Assembly: GCA_002914805.1 (NCBI GenBank)
Contig: JXTB01000014.1
Coordinates: forward strand, 688,876 to 752,875
DNA length: 64,000 nt
Reading direction: 5' to 3'
Origin: Parasponia andersonii
Lineage: Eukaryota; Streptophyta; Magnoliopsida; Rosales; Cannabaceae
The position numbers and the translations under genes were made by a program. Positions 35,850-48,153 of the stretch are shown here, piece by piece. Within the stretch, counting starts at the first letter, position 1. Every line of letters begins with the position of its first letter. The notes beneath the pieces were generated by a model that was given only the letters and a program-made list of their open reading frames with translations, had not been told where the DNA came from and searched no databases.

Positions 35850-36150
35850 GTGATGTTTGGGTAGTGGATTCAGAAGCAACAGGGCACATAACTTCTCACA
35901 GAGAATGGTTTCACACATATGAACCTGTTTCTGGAGGATCTGTATTCATGGGTAACGATCATGCCTTAGAGATCACTGGGATTGGTACTATCAAGATAAA
36001 GATGTACGATGGCACTATTCGTACTATTCAAGAGGTGCAACATGTGAAGGACCTAAAGAAAAATCTATTATCTCTGGGACAATTAGATAACTTTGGTAGC
36101 AAAACTCGTGTCAAGAATGGGCTCATAAAGATCATAAAGAACCGCTCGTA
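35850..36150 (+). pseudogene. Copia 2 protease remnant
   Basis: Reads VVDSEATGHITSHREWF and later VQHVKDLKKNLLSLGQLD, the standard copia protease layout. The active-site D-S-G is D-S-E, so it would be dead even without the following stops. Confidence 0.8.
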
Positions 36151-36229
36151 GTAATGAAGGTGGAGAAAATTGCAGTGAATCTATATATGCTTAAAAGAGA
36201 TAAGAACACCAGCATAGCACTCGGAATAT

Positions 36230-37360
36230 ATCACTGAGAGCAATATTGTATAATATCTTCTAACAGAGGATGAAGAGCCAACAACTTTTCATGAGGCTAC
36301 CAAAAGTCCAAATATATCCCTATGGATGACAACAATACAAGAAGAGATTGAATCCCTTCACAAGAACAAGACATGAGATCTTGTTTCGCTACCGCAAAGA
36401 AGGAAAGCTATTGGCAACAAATAGATCTACAAGATCAAGCATGATAACAATGATTAAGTGAAGTGGTATCATGCAAGATTGGTGGTAAAAGGATATGCTC
36501 AGAAAGAATGTATTGACTTCAATGAAATATTTTCATCTGTAGTTCGATTGACAACAATTAGAGTGGTTCTGGCGATGTGTGCTATGTTTGACCTACATCT
36601 AGAGCAGCTAGTTATGAAAACTGCTTTTCTTCATGGAGAACATGAAGAAGAGATTTATATGCTCTAACCAGAAAGTTTTGCTGAAACAGGTAAGGAGAAC
36701 TTAGTTTGCAGGTTGAACAAATGTCTATACGGTCTCAAAAGAGCGCCGAGGTGTTAGTATAAGAGATTTAATTCCTTCATCATAAGCCTTGGGTATAACA
36801 GACTCAGTTCAGACCACTGCACATACTTCAGGAGGTTTGATAAAGATAGTGACTTCATTATCTTATTGTTATACGTAGATGATATGTTGGTAGCGGGCCC
36901 CAACAAAGGCAGAATCCAAGAATTAAAGGCACAGTTAGCTAGGAAATTTGATATGAAGGACTTGGGACCAACAAATAAGATTCTAGGGATGCAAATTCAC
37001 TGAGATAGAGATAACAGGAAGATTTGGCTTTCTTATAAGAATTATTTGAAGAAAATCTTGCGCCGCTTCAATATGCAAGATTGTAAGTCGATTTCTACCT
37101 CACATCCTGCTAACTTCAAGTTATCCTCCAGGATATGTCCTAGCAATGAAGCAGAGAGGATGGAGATGTCTCGAGTACCGTATGCATCAACAGTGGGAAG
37201 CCTAATGTTCACTATGATATATATAAGGCCAGACATTGCACAAACCGTAGGAGCAGTTAGTCGATATATGGCGAATCCTAGTGGAGAGCATTGGAATACT
37301 ATGAAAAGAATTCTGAGATACATCAAAAGAACCCCAGATGCTGCATTATGTTACGAGGAT
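36230..37360 (+). pseudogene. Copia 2 reverse transcriptase remnant
   Basis: Open pieces include 36458-36667 (ARLVVKGYAQKECIDFNEIF, LHLEQLVMKTAF) and 37046-37363 (NMQDCKSISTSHPANFKL, ASTVGSLMFTMIYIRPDIAQ). The catalytic LLYVDDMLV lies at about 36866-36892 with YVDD intact. Stops at about 36665, 36755 and 37002 break the frame. Confidence 0.85.
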
Positions 37361-37800
37361 TAGAATTTATTGTCAAAGGATATGTTGATTTAGATTTTGC
37401 AGGTGATCTTGACAAACGAAATTCTACTATAGGGTATGTGTTTACTATTACAGAATGAGCTGTAAACTAGGTTTCAAAACTACAAACTATTGTGGTTTTA
37501 TCTATAACAGAAGCAGAATACATGACGGCTACACAAGCTTGTAAAGAGGCTATTTGGATTCAAAAGTTTTTGGAGGAGCTTGGGCACGAACAAGAAAGAT
37601 TTCTTTATTTTGTGACAGTCAGAGTGCCTTGCACATTGCAAGGAATCCAGCCTTTCATTCGAGGACAAAACACATTGGCATTCAATATTACTTTGTTCGA
37701 GAAGTAGTAGAAGATGGAAGTATGGACATGAAGAAAATTCACACAAAGAAGAACCTAGCACATGCTTTAACCAAACCAATCAACACTGACAAGTTCCAGT
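37361..37800 (+). pseudogene. Copia 2 RNase H remnant
   Basis: Reads VKGYVDLDFAGDLDKRNSTIGY, then after a frame change [19 protein letters not shown] (37492-37560) and [31 protein letters not shown] (37614-37735). Catalytic Asp and Glu positions are visible but frames are split. Confidence 0.8.
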
Positions 37801-37908
37801 GATGTAGATCCTTATATGACCTAACAGAAATATAAGCAGGATAAAGAATTGACAAGGAAAGAAAAAAGAGATTTATCAAGTATGAAGATATGATTAAAAT
37901 CAAGTCTT

Positions 37909-37920
37909 CAAGTGGGAGAA
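37909..37920 (+). other. Copia 2 polypurine tract
   Basis: caagtgggagaa immediately before the 3' LTR start TGTTGAAC. Confidence 0.85.
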
Positions 37921-38444
37921 TGTTGAACAAATCAATAATTGTAGCTCACCAACTAACCATAATAGGAACAGTGAAAAAAGACAGCCGCAATAGGAATAGT
38001 AAAAAAGGTAGCCGCAATAGGAATAATAAAAAAGGCAGCCGCAATAGCAATAGTGAAAAGAGCAGCCATAATAACAATAGTAAAAGATGGTATTCACACT
38101 ATCTTTTAAGTTCTATAAATACAGAGGACTTCATCACTTGTTTTGTATCCCATTCTAAATCCTCTTTTTTTTTTTAAGAGAGAATTCAAGCCTAGGAATT
38201 CTTCTTAGTGTCCTACTTGTTTTCTCCTAAATTATTTAGAGAAAGTGTTTTCTCCTATTTCAATAGAGAGAGAGATTCATTTATTATTTTCTTGTATTTA
38301 GAGAGAAGTAAGTTGTAATCTCCTTTTCATAGTGAAATACTAAGTTAATTCTTTTGTGTACCTTATTTTTTTCATTTTACCTAAATTTTCTTAACTTGTA
38401 TTTTAGTTGTGTATTATCACTTCTGCAAAGCCGATCTCCTATCA
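37921..38444 (+). repeat. Copia 2, 3' LTR
   Basis: About 524 bp from TGTTGAACAAATC to gatctcctatca. Missing about 47 bp (the cacagccttatccgtggg part) after agtgaaatac near 38340; otherwise collinear with the 5' LTR. Confidence 0.9.
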
Positions 38445-38449
38445 GTAAC

Positions 38450-39250
38450 TCTGCCCAATTTTTGTGTTTATATTTGTAATTGACAAATTGCAACGTAAAA
38501 CTCCTTTGGTCACTTTCCCAAATCTAAGTTTATGTCACCCTAACATCTTTTACACGTTGAATTATCAATCTTTGTTTTATTTCGTCAAAACGTAGGCATT
38601 AGTACTATTACACGAATTTGAGAATTATATTATTGACAACAAAAAAAATGGCACGTGTAAAGTCCATTTCAGATTTTGACATAAAAAAGAGTAGCTGTCC
38701 AGTCAAGAATATGAACTAAAAAAAAAACAGATATGAACTAAAAAAAAATCCCTTTTCCCCTTAATGGCTTAAAAAGAGTTGCCAAAAAATAGTAATAACA
38801 AAAAGGATAAATGAGAAAAATAGTAACGACAAAAGAATAAATGAGGCTATTGGTCCTTAATCTGTAGGGAAAATTTCATCATAGTTCTTAAATTTTAAAT
38901 TTTGTCATTTTTAGTCCTTAAATTATTAAAAAAATATATATTCTATTTTAGTGTTTTTTATTGTATGTTTCTTAAATTATTAAAAAAAAAGTTCCATTTT
39001 AGTAATTTTTATTGTATATTTTATTTTCTTCTTAGAAGAATAAGCATATGAGACACTTAGGCCCTTTTTCTTTATACTTATTTTATATAATAAGTATAAA
39101 ACAACTCTATAAAGAGATTAAATGAAATAACTTAAAAATCATTAGTTTGTAAAAATATTAGACAAGAATGCGTACTAAAACTTTTTACAATGTGAAATTT
39201 TATTAAATCAATAGTTTAGACTTTAGAAGAGTAAATGCATCTCATGTGCT
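38450..39250. other. AT-rich intergenic DNA
   Basis: No gene. Short diverged repeats of ttaaattattaaaaaaa and attttattgtatatttt near 38920-39020. Confidence 0.5.
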
Positions 39251-39258
39251 CTTTCCCT

Positions 39259-39450
39259 AAATAATCAAATAACATGTATATCAAAAGGACTAGAATAAAA
39301 ATTTAAAATATTTTTAAAACCTAATATGGCAAAATTTAAAATTTAGCTTTCCGTAAATAATCAAATAACATGTATATCAAAAGGACTAGAATAAAAATTT
39401 TAAATATTTTAAAAATCTAATATAACAAAATTTAAAATTTAGGGATTAAA
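39259..39450. repeat. 96-bp tandem duplication
   Basis: aaataatcaaataacatgta starts at 39259 and again at 39355, with nearly the same text through to atttaaaatttag. Two units, few differences, so fairly young. Confidence 0.85.
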
Positions 39451-41900
39451 ATGATACTTTTTACCTAATCCAAAGACAATAAAGTCATTTATCCTAATAA
39501 TAATAAATAGTATAATTTGCACCCCTCTTCTAAAGGGTTTATGAAGGCTAGGCTTAGAATAATATGTTTGACTTGGTCCTTTTTGTTCCTCTGTTTGCTG
39601 CAGTAAAGCATAACCTAACAACAACAACCACGACAAATGAAGAAGGCTAGGCTTAATGATTTTATTTATTTATTTATAAGATAGCTATATTGTCACAGTT
39701 CTTTTTTCTTTTCCCACCCCTTTTTTAATTAAACACTTCATAAAGTTCTAAAAAAATTTTCTGCATACCTCTTAAATTTCCATCAAGTACAAAAATACCT
39801 GTTTGTAATTATTTTTTAAAATTTTTCATACTATCCTAATAATTTACTATCCATTAGTTTTATGAACCTAATTTTTTTTTATTTTGTTCAGTATTTATAT
39901 CGTATTGCTTCCTAGTTTATTTAGAAAGAAATTGTTTATGAATTATCCTTTAAAGAAAAAATATATATACTATCAAGAAACCAAATGTATGATTTATCCT
40001 TAAAAAGACAACTATAAGGTTAAGGAATTATATGTTCTTTGTATAAATTATCTTAAAAAAAAGTATATATGATTTTTTAGGAAAAAAAAAAAGCATCTAC
40101 GAATGAAGTTTTTTTTAAGGAAAAAGAAACAAAAAAAATCTATCTTTTGGACTGCTATGTTTATTTATTTTCTTTTAGTGGATAGTAAAAGACGTCGTTA
40201 AAATTGCAAAAGATGATGAGACTAAAAACAGTCAATTTATAAGCACAAATAAGGAAAATAAAAAGAAGAAAAATGAAAAAAAAAAACTAAATTTCTATTC
40301 TCTTGGGCGAAAATAGGAGAAAATAAATGTCAATAATATTAAATTAAAAAATCTTAAATTATTAGATTTAAAATTATTGGTAGAATCAAAATCTCTATAA
40401 TCACAATTTTATCATAAAAATAAAATAGTATAAAATATTGATTTTTTAAACATAATTTCATATGAATGATATAAAAAAATAGAGTTTTGTTATTTAATGC
40501 TATATAATGGTACTTATCTCAATTTATAAGAGGATATTTTTTGTGAATAACTAATTAACTAGAAAGGGGTGAGAAAAGAAAAAATATGAGTGACAATGGA
40601 GTCATTCTTATTTTTATTGTTATTCCGAATTATATAGAGTATCTGAATAATATGCCCTCGAATTATTAAATATCTCAATTTACTCTTATATAGATGTTTT
40701 TTATTTAAAAAATAAGGCTTAAATTCACTCATTATAAAAAAAAATAACAACTCAAAATAATTCACACACCTTGGTGGTCAAACTTTCAACTTATTACCTA
40801 ATCACTCCACTCGTTGATCTTGTTTAAGCGGACTATATTTAGGTGTGCATTAATCTTTGTTTAGGTATAATCATATGTTAGACATCATAAATCGTAATTT
40901 TTTTTATTTGAACTCTTAACCTTAATATTATTGATAGAGTGTGATTACCAACCATATTAAGCTTACTACCATTCCAATATATTAATTTATTTAGTTGAAT
41001 GAAAAGCATTCCGTAAGTAATTTCCTTACTTAGCCGGACGAGATTTGAGAGGATTCCCATCTTATTCGTTATTGGCAAAATGCTAGTTCATATGCTTATA
41101 TATATGCATCTTGTTGTCTCACTAACTCATCCCCTGATCTTGAATGATTTTTTGTCATTTTTGTATTTTTCTAAAAGCTATTATGAGATATACTTTATGA
41201 AAAAGTTTGAGCAAGTATTTTATGTTAAGGGTGAACTTAGTCTTTTGCACGATTCCATACGGTCTAACGAACCATTGTTGGAGATTTAGTTTTGCATTTA
41301 TAGGCAATCTATATTTCCCCACTGACCAATTATTTCCACCAGATAGAGATGGACTCTCAAAGAGAAGCCATAAGTCGACTCATAGCAAGGGAACCGAATC
41401 ACACTTATTTTGCAGTGCCTAAAATAGTCAAGTCATTAATAATAAAAGACTTGAATTAAATGATTTGAAGTTAAGTCTTTAATAATAAAAGTTTGTACGA
41501 TTACCAATCAAATTAAATGTATAGCAGCTCTTCTAATGTATAAATAATTATTTAAAAAACTATATATTGCTTATTAGTAGACAATGGGAGAATTTTAGGC
41601 TCACATGTCTTTAAAGTATTGTCTATCATGTGTGAATAAATAGAAAAGAGTGTAGGTTAAACTCGAATTATTAAAATAAGAAAATAAAGATAAAATAAGG
41701 ATTTGAATTTTGATTTTGATTTATTTGAGATAAGACATGTATCCTCATTGAAATTAATTTAAATTTTGTAATTATCTTATAATTAACAGACTAATAAAAT
41801 AAGATAACGGACTTTTGTTTTCTCTTGACATAAGATAAGTGTCATATTTAAAATTTGATTCAAATTTCTTTGAATTACTCAGTTAAATTTTACTATTTTA
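39451..41900. other. AT-rich intergenic DNA, no gene seen
   Basis: Long homopolymer runs and stops in all frames. Short open frames around 41080-41420 show no domain character. Confidence 0.5.
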
Positions 41901-42356
41901 ATGCTATGTTTGATAGTAAGTGAGGCTTTAGAGGTATTAGATGAGGGCTTGGAGGATAGTAGGTGGGTTTCCAGATGTATTGTTAGTCAATTATACTATG
42001 TTTGATAGAGAAGAGTTTTTGGAGGGAAAAAGAGAGAGGAGGAGAAAGAACAATAATCCTCTGTATGAGGAAGAGGAAAAGTGAACAGGGGAGGGGTTCC
42101 TATGGATCCACCATAACTCATTCTTTAAAAACTGAGAATTAGAGAGGTGGGAAAAAAAAAAAAAAAAAGTATGAATTCACAAATTTACACTTAAAAAGAA
42201 TTATCGAAAAATAATAAAATAAGTAATATAATAATCTTATAAATAAATTTTCTATATAATTTAAAAAATTATCACGTCTTCTTTATCATTCATTTTCTTT
42301 TTCCTTTCTAAAATTCAAATTCTTATTCTGCCTCTCAGCTACCAAACATAGCTTTA
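41901..42356. mobile_element. Small inverted-repeat element (MITE)
   Basis: The left end atgctatgtttgatagtaag and the reverse complement of the right end aagctatgtttggtagctga match over about 25 bp with few differences. About 455 bp, no coding content. A second internal copy of ctatgtttgatag lies at about 41998. No clear target duplication, so the superfamily is open. Confidence 0.6.
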
Positions 42357-42772
42357 GTTGGTACAAGAGATATTATAGAAGAATGAAAAGTGCTGGTGTC
42401 CAAATTCTCCACTAAGAGAGTGGGTCTACGAAAATATGTCACTATGCAGAATGAGCTAAATTGCACCGCAATTCATGCTAAACTTTTATAAATTTTAACA
42501 AAATATTCATATAAGGTCGAGCATGCGCCATATCATATATACACTTTAGTTATAATATTATTTTCAGCTAATCCTTTTGCGCTGCATGTTGTATATACGT
42601 TTCTTGTTTTTGACTTCATTCAGAGAAAATGTCATCCTTCAATGAATTTGATTATACTGCCACCGGATGTTAGTGTTGGAAAATCTTCATATGATAAAAT
42701 CAAAATGTATCGAGTTTGTATTGATGTCACATTCCGAATCCCGTTGAAGAATTTTTTTCAACTCATTCATGG

Positions 42773-44045
42773 TCTTTTTTTTTATTATTGAAAGATTGGA
42801 ATATTATTAATGAAAGATTAGCAGTGTATGCTAATACGTAGTCCGAAATACAATTTGGATAGTCATCCAACTAATATCTATCCGTTATAGATACGAGAGA
42901 TAATTTTGCTAGAGAATAAGCAACCACATTCTATAGTCTAGGAACAAGCAATACAAGGCAATCATCAAGTAAAGAAAGGTAATGTCTAATTACAACAACA
43001 ATAGATTCATCAAAACCATCAAGCGACCAAGAATTGATCACTTTGATAGCGTTAGAGTCATCTGACTTGACAAACTTGACTCAGAGACCACTCTCGTAGG
43101 CAAATCTTAGTCGTTATAGAGCTAAAATTGCAGCAACATGGGAGAGAAAAACCCATTTATTTTAACGGAAGCACGTCCTAACACGAGGCCCCTACTATCA
43201 CGAATAACTATATTAGTACCTATGATTAAAAGATCATCCTCAACTATAGCATCTGCATTTAGTTTTAAGCAGCTTGTATTAGGAGGAATCCAACAATGGT
43301 TTGTAGCACTAGTCCTGGATATTGTGGGTGTCGAATCAATAGAGTGGTAATTTTAAAACTCAAATAGTATCAACATGCATCTTCCAATATTTCCTTTTCA
43401 GCTTTTAATTTGTTCTCGAAGATAAAACTATTTCTCGATATCAAATGAGTTGAGAGATCATAAAAACTAGAGATAAATCTTCCTTTGAAAAGTTCTCGCA
43501 AGCAAATAGGAGAAACTTAGCCATAATAAAGCCATCAAATCTGGATAGAGTTGACCTCAAACTAAAAGTAGCCCAGATGCTAATTATCCTATCACAACTC
43601 TAAAGAGCATAGAGTCTATCTTCCTTATTTATTGCATACCAAGGACAAAGGGAACAACAATCAATCTTACGGATTTTTAAGAAGACTTTGGTAAGCAACG
43701 AATTGTGAAAAGCTCTCCAAATAAATAAAGATTTTTACCTTTGAGAGGATTTTGAGGCTCTAAAGAATCTTCCACTAATGTCTATCGAACTAGAAGATAT
43801 ACTCTTCTCGTTAAGTAACTCCACTGCAAGTTTATAATCTGATTTAATAGAGTTGAGGCTATTTGTATTGTAATGCCAAAGTAGTTTATCCTCACCCATG
43901 GAGTTACTTAAAGGGATACTCTCGATGTAATAGTTGTTGATAGGGAAAAATACCTACAAAATAAAATTTGAATTCCACCTTCCATTATCAATAACATCAG
44001 CCACAACCCAATCTTTGGTAATATCATTGGCAAGTCAATGAATTG
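42773..44045 (-). mobile_element. 5'-truncated LINE with poly-A tail and target duplication
   Basis: A minus-strand insertion flanked by tcaactcattcatgg (42758-42772) and tcaactcatttatag (44046-44060), a 15-bp target duplication with two transitions. The 3' end on the minus strand is an A-rich tail (the T run at 42774-42783). Inside is the end of LINE ORF2 only, as expected for incomplete reverse transcription. Confidence 0.85.
42830..44030 (-). pseudogene. LINE ORF2 C-terminal remnant (zf-RVT and RNase H-like)
   Basis: Read on the minus strand: INNYYIESIPLSNS and EDKLLWHYNTNSLNSIKSDY (about 43930-43850), KSLFIWRAFHNSLLTKVF followed by CCSLCPWYAIN (about 43740-43630; the zinc-binding reverse-transcriptase tail, zf-RVT), then WIPPNTSCLKLNADA, VIRDSRGLVLGRASVK, VKSDDSNAIKVINSW and NVVAYSLAKLSL (about 43300-42900; RNase H-like RVT_3). 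Several stops interrupt it. Only the C-terminal part of ORF2 is present. Confidence 0.8.
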
Positions 44046-44267
44046 TCAACTCATTTATAGTTACAAATACAATAATTAAAAAAAAAAACTATCAAAAGGT
44101 ATTTGCTCAAATGTAGAATTTTTTTTAATTAGCTCTTTAATAAGTTTTTCAAAAATGATACAAATTTGGCCTAAATTCCTCCAAAAAAAACTAAGATTTA
44201 TGTGGGTCAAATGAGACAAGTGGACCAGCCCATAAATGTCTAGTCCTAATCTCATAGAGAGAGAAAG

Positions 44268-44865
44268 ACAAGGATAGGACTAATTTGGGGCGAAATGATT
44301 TTTTTTTTATGAATTTTTCTTACAATGATAATTTTTAGGAGTGTTAAAAATGTTTTTAACATAGTCAAGAGAGACGCAAATTTTTTGACGCAAATTTTTT
44401 TTTACCTACATTTGTATTTTTTTCTCCGTCCAGTCGGAATAAATTGTGAAACAAAATAGGTCAGACTGGTTAAAGATGCATGCCAATTCAGCTCGGTTTG
44501 GATCTTAAATATCATAACCCACTCTGATCCTAAGGCTCACTAGCCAAAGAATGGGCCAATCCGACCAGGCCCAAGACTTTTTTTTTTAATTATATTATTT
44601 TTAATTTTTGTTAAAAAAAAAAGAGCCTACTAGGCCCGACCGTATAATCGGACTACAGACCAATCCGTTTGGTCTGGCCAAAAGTCAAGAGTTATTTTAC
44701 CATTAAAAACTCCTAAAAGTATAATAAATAATAGTTTTTTTATTATCAAGAAGCTCTTCATTATAGATCGAAATAATTTTCATACTCTTAAAAAAGTCAT
44801 TTGTGAGAAAATAAAAAAAATCATTTTGTCCTAATTTAGTCCTACTTATGTCCTTTTTCGTCTCG
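44268..44865. repeat. Inverted-repeat (foldback) structure
   Basis: Left arm about 44268-44345 (aggataggactaatttgggg, then a-gattttttttt and ttaggagt) matches the reverse complement of about 44770-44865 (aagtaggactaaattaggac, then aatgattttttt). Non-coding; ends approximate. Confidence 0.5.
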
Positions 44866-44959
44866 TAAATGAGTCAATAAGCATCTTATATTTTTTGGTT
44901 CTATTTTAAGATTGGAAAGTGTGTTAGGATTTAGACATTTATATCTAAGTTTTCAAAAA

Positions 44960-45375
44960 AAAAAAAAACAATACTAAAAGTATGACCTTCCTTATTTTTT
45001 CATAAGAACAGTCAATAATATTTTTCTAAATATTTTAGTTACAATAAACTAAAATAGTTTTCTGTAACAAAATTAACTTCTCGATTTCTAGTAACCAAAT
45101 TAGTTTCTAGTTTTTATTAAACTAAATTTTAAAAATTTTAACCAAATCAATAAAGTAATATGTTTCTCTAGTTTCTAAGAATTTTTTTTTCTGCTTTTCT
45201 GTAATCAAATTAATTTCTTTGGGACCTAATTATTGATTATAAGAAATTAAATTAGTTTCCAATTATTAAATTAGTGTTTTGTTTTTCAGTAACTAAAATA
45301 TTTAGAAAATGCTACTTAATATCTTACAAAAAAATAATGATTTTGAGAAAATTGTATTTTTAGCATTATTTTATA
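44960..45375. repeat. Inverted-repeat (foldback) structure
   Basis: ttctaaatattttagttac at about 45022 and its inverse gtaactaaaatatttagaaa at about 45289 are the strongest part; weaker similarity extends outward on both sides for several tens of bases. The interior is rich in aaattagtttc-like phrases. Non-coding. Confidence 0.5.
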
Positions 45376-46430
45376 AAAAGTCATACGGAGTGTCATTTTC
45401 CTTAGTTTGTTCCCAAACAAAAATGAAAAAACCCATATTTGTCATTGGGTATATAGTTACAAAGGATTAAAATATTAATATCGGCATTGATGTTAAGGTT
45501 TGACTTTATAGATAATGTCGATAACAATGTTGATGTCGAAGATATTTATGAAAATCACTAAAATTTATTTTAAAACCCAAAATTTTTAAGGAAGAACTCT
45601 AAAAAATGCTAAAACATGTGATATTGCGTTATTTGTACTAGTTTTTTTAAAAAAAGAAAATTTCTATTTGTAATATATAAGACAGCAAAATATATATACG
45701 TAGTAGAAAAAGGATCAAATTTTATTTTATAAAACAATTTAAAATCAGAATATATTTCATACTATTTAAATTAATACATTTCATATTAATACCTTTTACA
45801 CTGTAACTAGTTCTAAAGTATACTGAAAATAAATAAAAATTAATATGAAGAGAAAATTATGATTTATTTATATTTTTTTATTATCATTTTTATTTGTAAA
45901 AATAAAAAGACGATTTTAAAAAAAATTGATATATCTATCGACATTTATCACAATAATATATATAAATGTCTTGATATTAGTTCATTGTTTGATAATATTT
46001 TACTGATATCAATATTTTCTCGATATTATTAATATTTTATGAATATTTCACAGATACATGAGAAAAAAATATCTTTTCATCTAATATTAATATCGACACG
46101 TTAAAATACGGATATTACCGTAACAGTGTCTACAAATATTGCAACATTTTAGTCTATGTTACACATAATGATATATTAAGACAGGCCATGTGCTTATACT
46201 CATTTGTATTATTTTCTACCTATTTTTTTTCCCCATTTTAGCTAACAATTTAGGGGAAGGCTACTAGTTTTGGTCCTTCGTAGGACTTTTTTATGACCTT
46301 TGAATAAAGATCAAATAGTCCGGTCTGCATTTAAAGAGTTTAATTAACTTATGCTAAACTTAGTTACACAAATAAGTTTTATCTAAAATATGTGATGTTA
46401 CCAAAAAATAAATAAATGAAAAAAATGAAA
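45376..46430. other. AT-rich intergenic DNA, no gene seen
   Basis: Nothing recognisable on either strand. Confidence 0.5.
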
Positions 46431-46436
46431 ACACGG

Positions 46437-46548
46437 CTTCTCTTCCTCATCTCAAGCAGTGACTGTTGCTCTGCTCCGCCGGTTAGACCATGCTTCTCTT
46501 CCCCATCTTCGGCAGTAGCTGATTCTCATCTATGCCGCCAACTGGACC
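46437..46548. repeat. GC-richer patch with a 56-bp tandem repeat
   Basis: cttctcttcc starts at 46437 and 46493 and the following text (cagt/agtgactg.., gccgcc, ga/ggaccac) is shared, giving two 56-bp units. The patch up to about 46630 is clearly less AT-rich than its surroundings and has the C/T-rich look of a plant 5' leader or early exon. An open frame of 89 codons runs through it, but no domain is recognisable. Confidence 0.6.
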
Positions 46549-46939
46549 ACGCTCTTGACCCTGATCATGGCCGGCATCCTTCGTCTCTACCATTTCCACC
46601 TTCTCCTTCTTCTCTCGCACCTGCCAATGAAAGGAAAAGGCTTGTTTTTCATTTTCTGTTCTATTTTCATCTTTATTTTCCTTAATTGGAAGCTTTTTGA
46701 TGATGGTTTTGATTTGCACCAATATAGGATAGTAATAGCATTCTACATCTTCAAACCCCAAAATTTAAAGAAATAATTTAAAAAAAAATTATATTTACTC
46801 ATTTTAGATCTGAAAATTCCAAACAAGTATTGGTTTTGATTTTGAGTATCAAGATTCAAAAATATACATTGACAAAGAAGTTGGAATCCTATGTGTTTGA
46901 TTTTTCGAAAAGTTTTATTGTTCATGGAGTCAAGGTTTT

Positions 46940-48153
46940 CAAAAATTTTAATAAATATGCTCCAAACGAGAGTTATTCACAACCGTAATATGTTTCAATA
47001 AAATTTCAAAAAATATAACTAGATTCTCTGAAAAAACTTAATTATTCTTGAAACTTAGAAGTAATTTTTTTTTTTTTTTTTTACTTTTTCTCGTTCTTCC
47101 ATTTCTCTTTTACAATGCTTCCTCTTAATTTTTAGTTTTCTCTCAACTAAAGCTTAAAGAAACGTAGTAATGGGTATAGTTTAAAGTAGTTGGTATTTAA
47201 ATTTCGAAATGTTTTGTAATTGATTTTGCATTAAAAATAAAATTTTGATAAATTTCTATGAATTTCTAAAAATTTAGACTAGCTACTCTGATGAACATCA
47301 AAATTTTTCAATGAATTCGATGTCATTTCGGTGAATTATGTTTTTATAATAGAATCTGAAAAATTGAATATCATTATCGAATTTCATTAGATTCTACTAT
47401 AAAAATAAATTTCATTAAAATGTCATCGAAATAACATCGAATTTCATCATATTCCATTATAAAAGCACACTTCATTTAAATATCATCGAAATAATATTGA
47501 ATTATCATCAAATTTCATCGAAAACCATAGAATTTCATCAAATTTCATTATAAAAACATACTTCACTGAAATAATATCGAATTTCATCATATTTTTTTAT
47601 AAAAATACATTTCATCGAAATTACATTGTATTGCATCTAATTAGCATCCAAATGACATTGAAATACATCAAAATTTTTGATATTTGTTGGGATGACTAGT
47701 CTAAATTTTTAAAAAATTCTTATAAATTGATCAAAATTTAATTTTTAACACAAAATCCACAACAGAATATCTCTAAACTCAAATATAAACTATTTTAAAT
47801 TATGTTCATAACATTTAAACATAAAAAATTTTTCATCATTGACGAGAAAGATGAGAGCAAGAGAAAGCAAGAACTCAAAGTTTGACTGAGTGAGTGAGAG
47901 AGAGAGTACAGAAGAGCTTCAATAGTGAATAGAGAAGGAGAAGAGAATGATTGAATGAATGAGCGAAAGAGAGTAACTATCGAAGACCGTTATTTCTTTT
48001 TTTCTCTTTTGATTTTTTTTTTTCAAAACCAAATAACTAAAACTATGCTTTTAAGGGAACTTTGGCCGGTGAGTCATATTTTTTGAACAATTAGTGGGTG
48101 AGTCATACGCTTGTAAATAGTTCTTATTTGGAGCATATTTAATGAAATTTCTC
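46940..48153. mobile_element. Mutator-type foldback MITE with long inverted repeats
   Basis: Arms of about 350 bp. The left starts caaaaattttaataaatatgc and the reverse complement of the right starts gagaaatttcattaaatatgc, both followed by tccaaa. Further in, both arms read gattttg..ttaaaaat.aaattttgat and aaaaatttagactag. Flanking 9-mers caaggtttt (46931-46939) and taaggattt (48154-48162) match at 7 of 9, as for an old Mutator target duplication. The centre is an AT-rich array of catcgaatttcatc-like units. No transposase. Confidence 0.7.
47330..47650. repeat. Degenerate atcgaatttcatc array inside the foldback element
   Basis: Phrases such as catcgaatttcatcatatt, atcatcgaaataa and tttcattataaaa recur at irregular spacing. 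They form the loop of the 46940-48153 element. Confidence 0.6.

Larger units (their letters stand above)
34270..38444 (+). mobile_element. Ty1/copia retrotransposon 2, both LTRs, integrase deleted
   Basis: Bounded by two LTRs and by 5-bp flanks gttac (34265-34269) and gtaac (38445-38449), a one-mismatch target duplication. PBS follows the 5' LTR and a polypurine tract precedes the 3' LTR. Gag, protease, RT and RNase H remnants are present on the plus strand, but most of integrase is missing between about 36200 and 36230. At about 4.2 kb it is short of the usual copia size of about 5 kb. Stops in every domain. Confidence 0.9.

Noticed and set aside
42800-43345. Possible independent RNase H-like host gene
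   Set aside because: It sits inside a LINE insertion with poly-A and target duplication, preceded by the zf-RVT domain of ORF2, and contains stops.
46555-46776. Open frame with hydrophobic stretches (possible membrane protein)
   Set aside because: Overlaps other frames in the same GC-richer patch, runs into AT-rich DNA, and shows no family resemblance.
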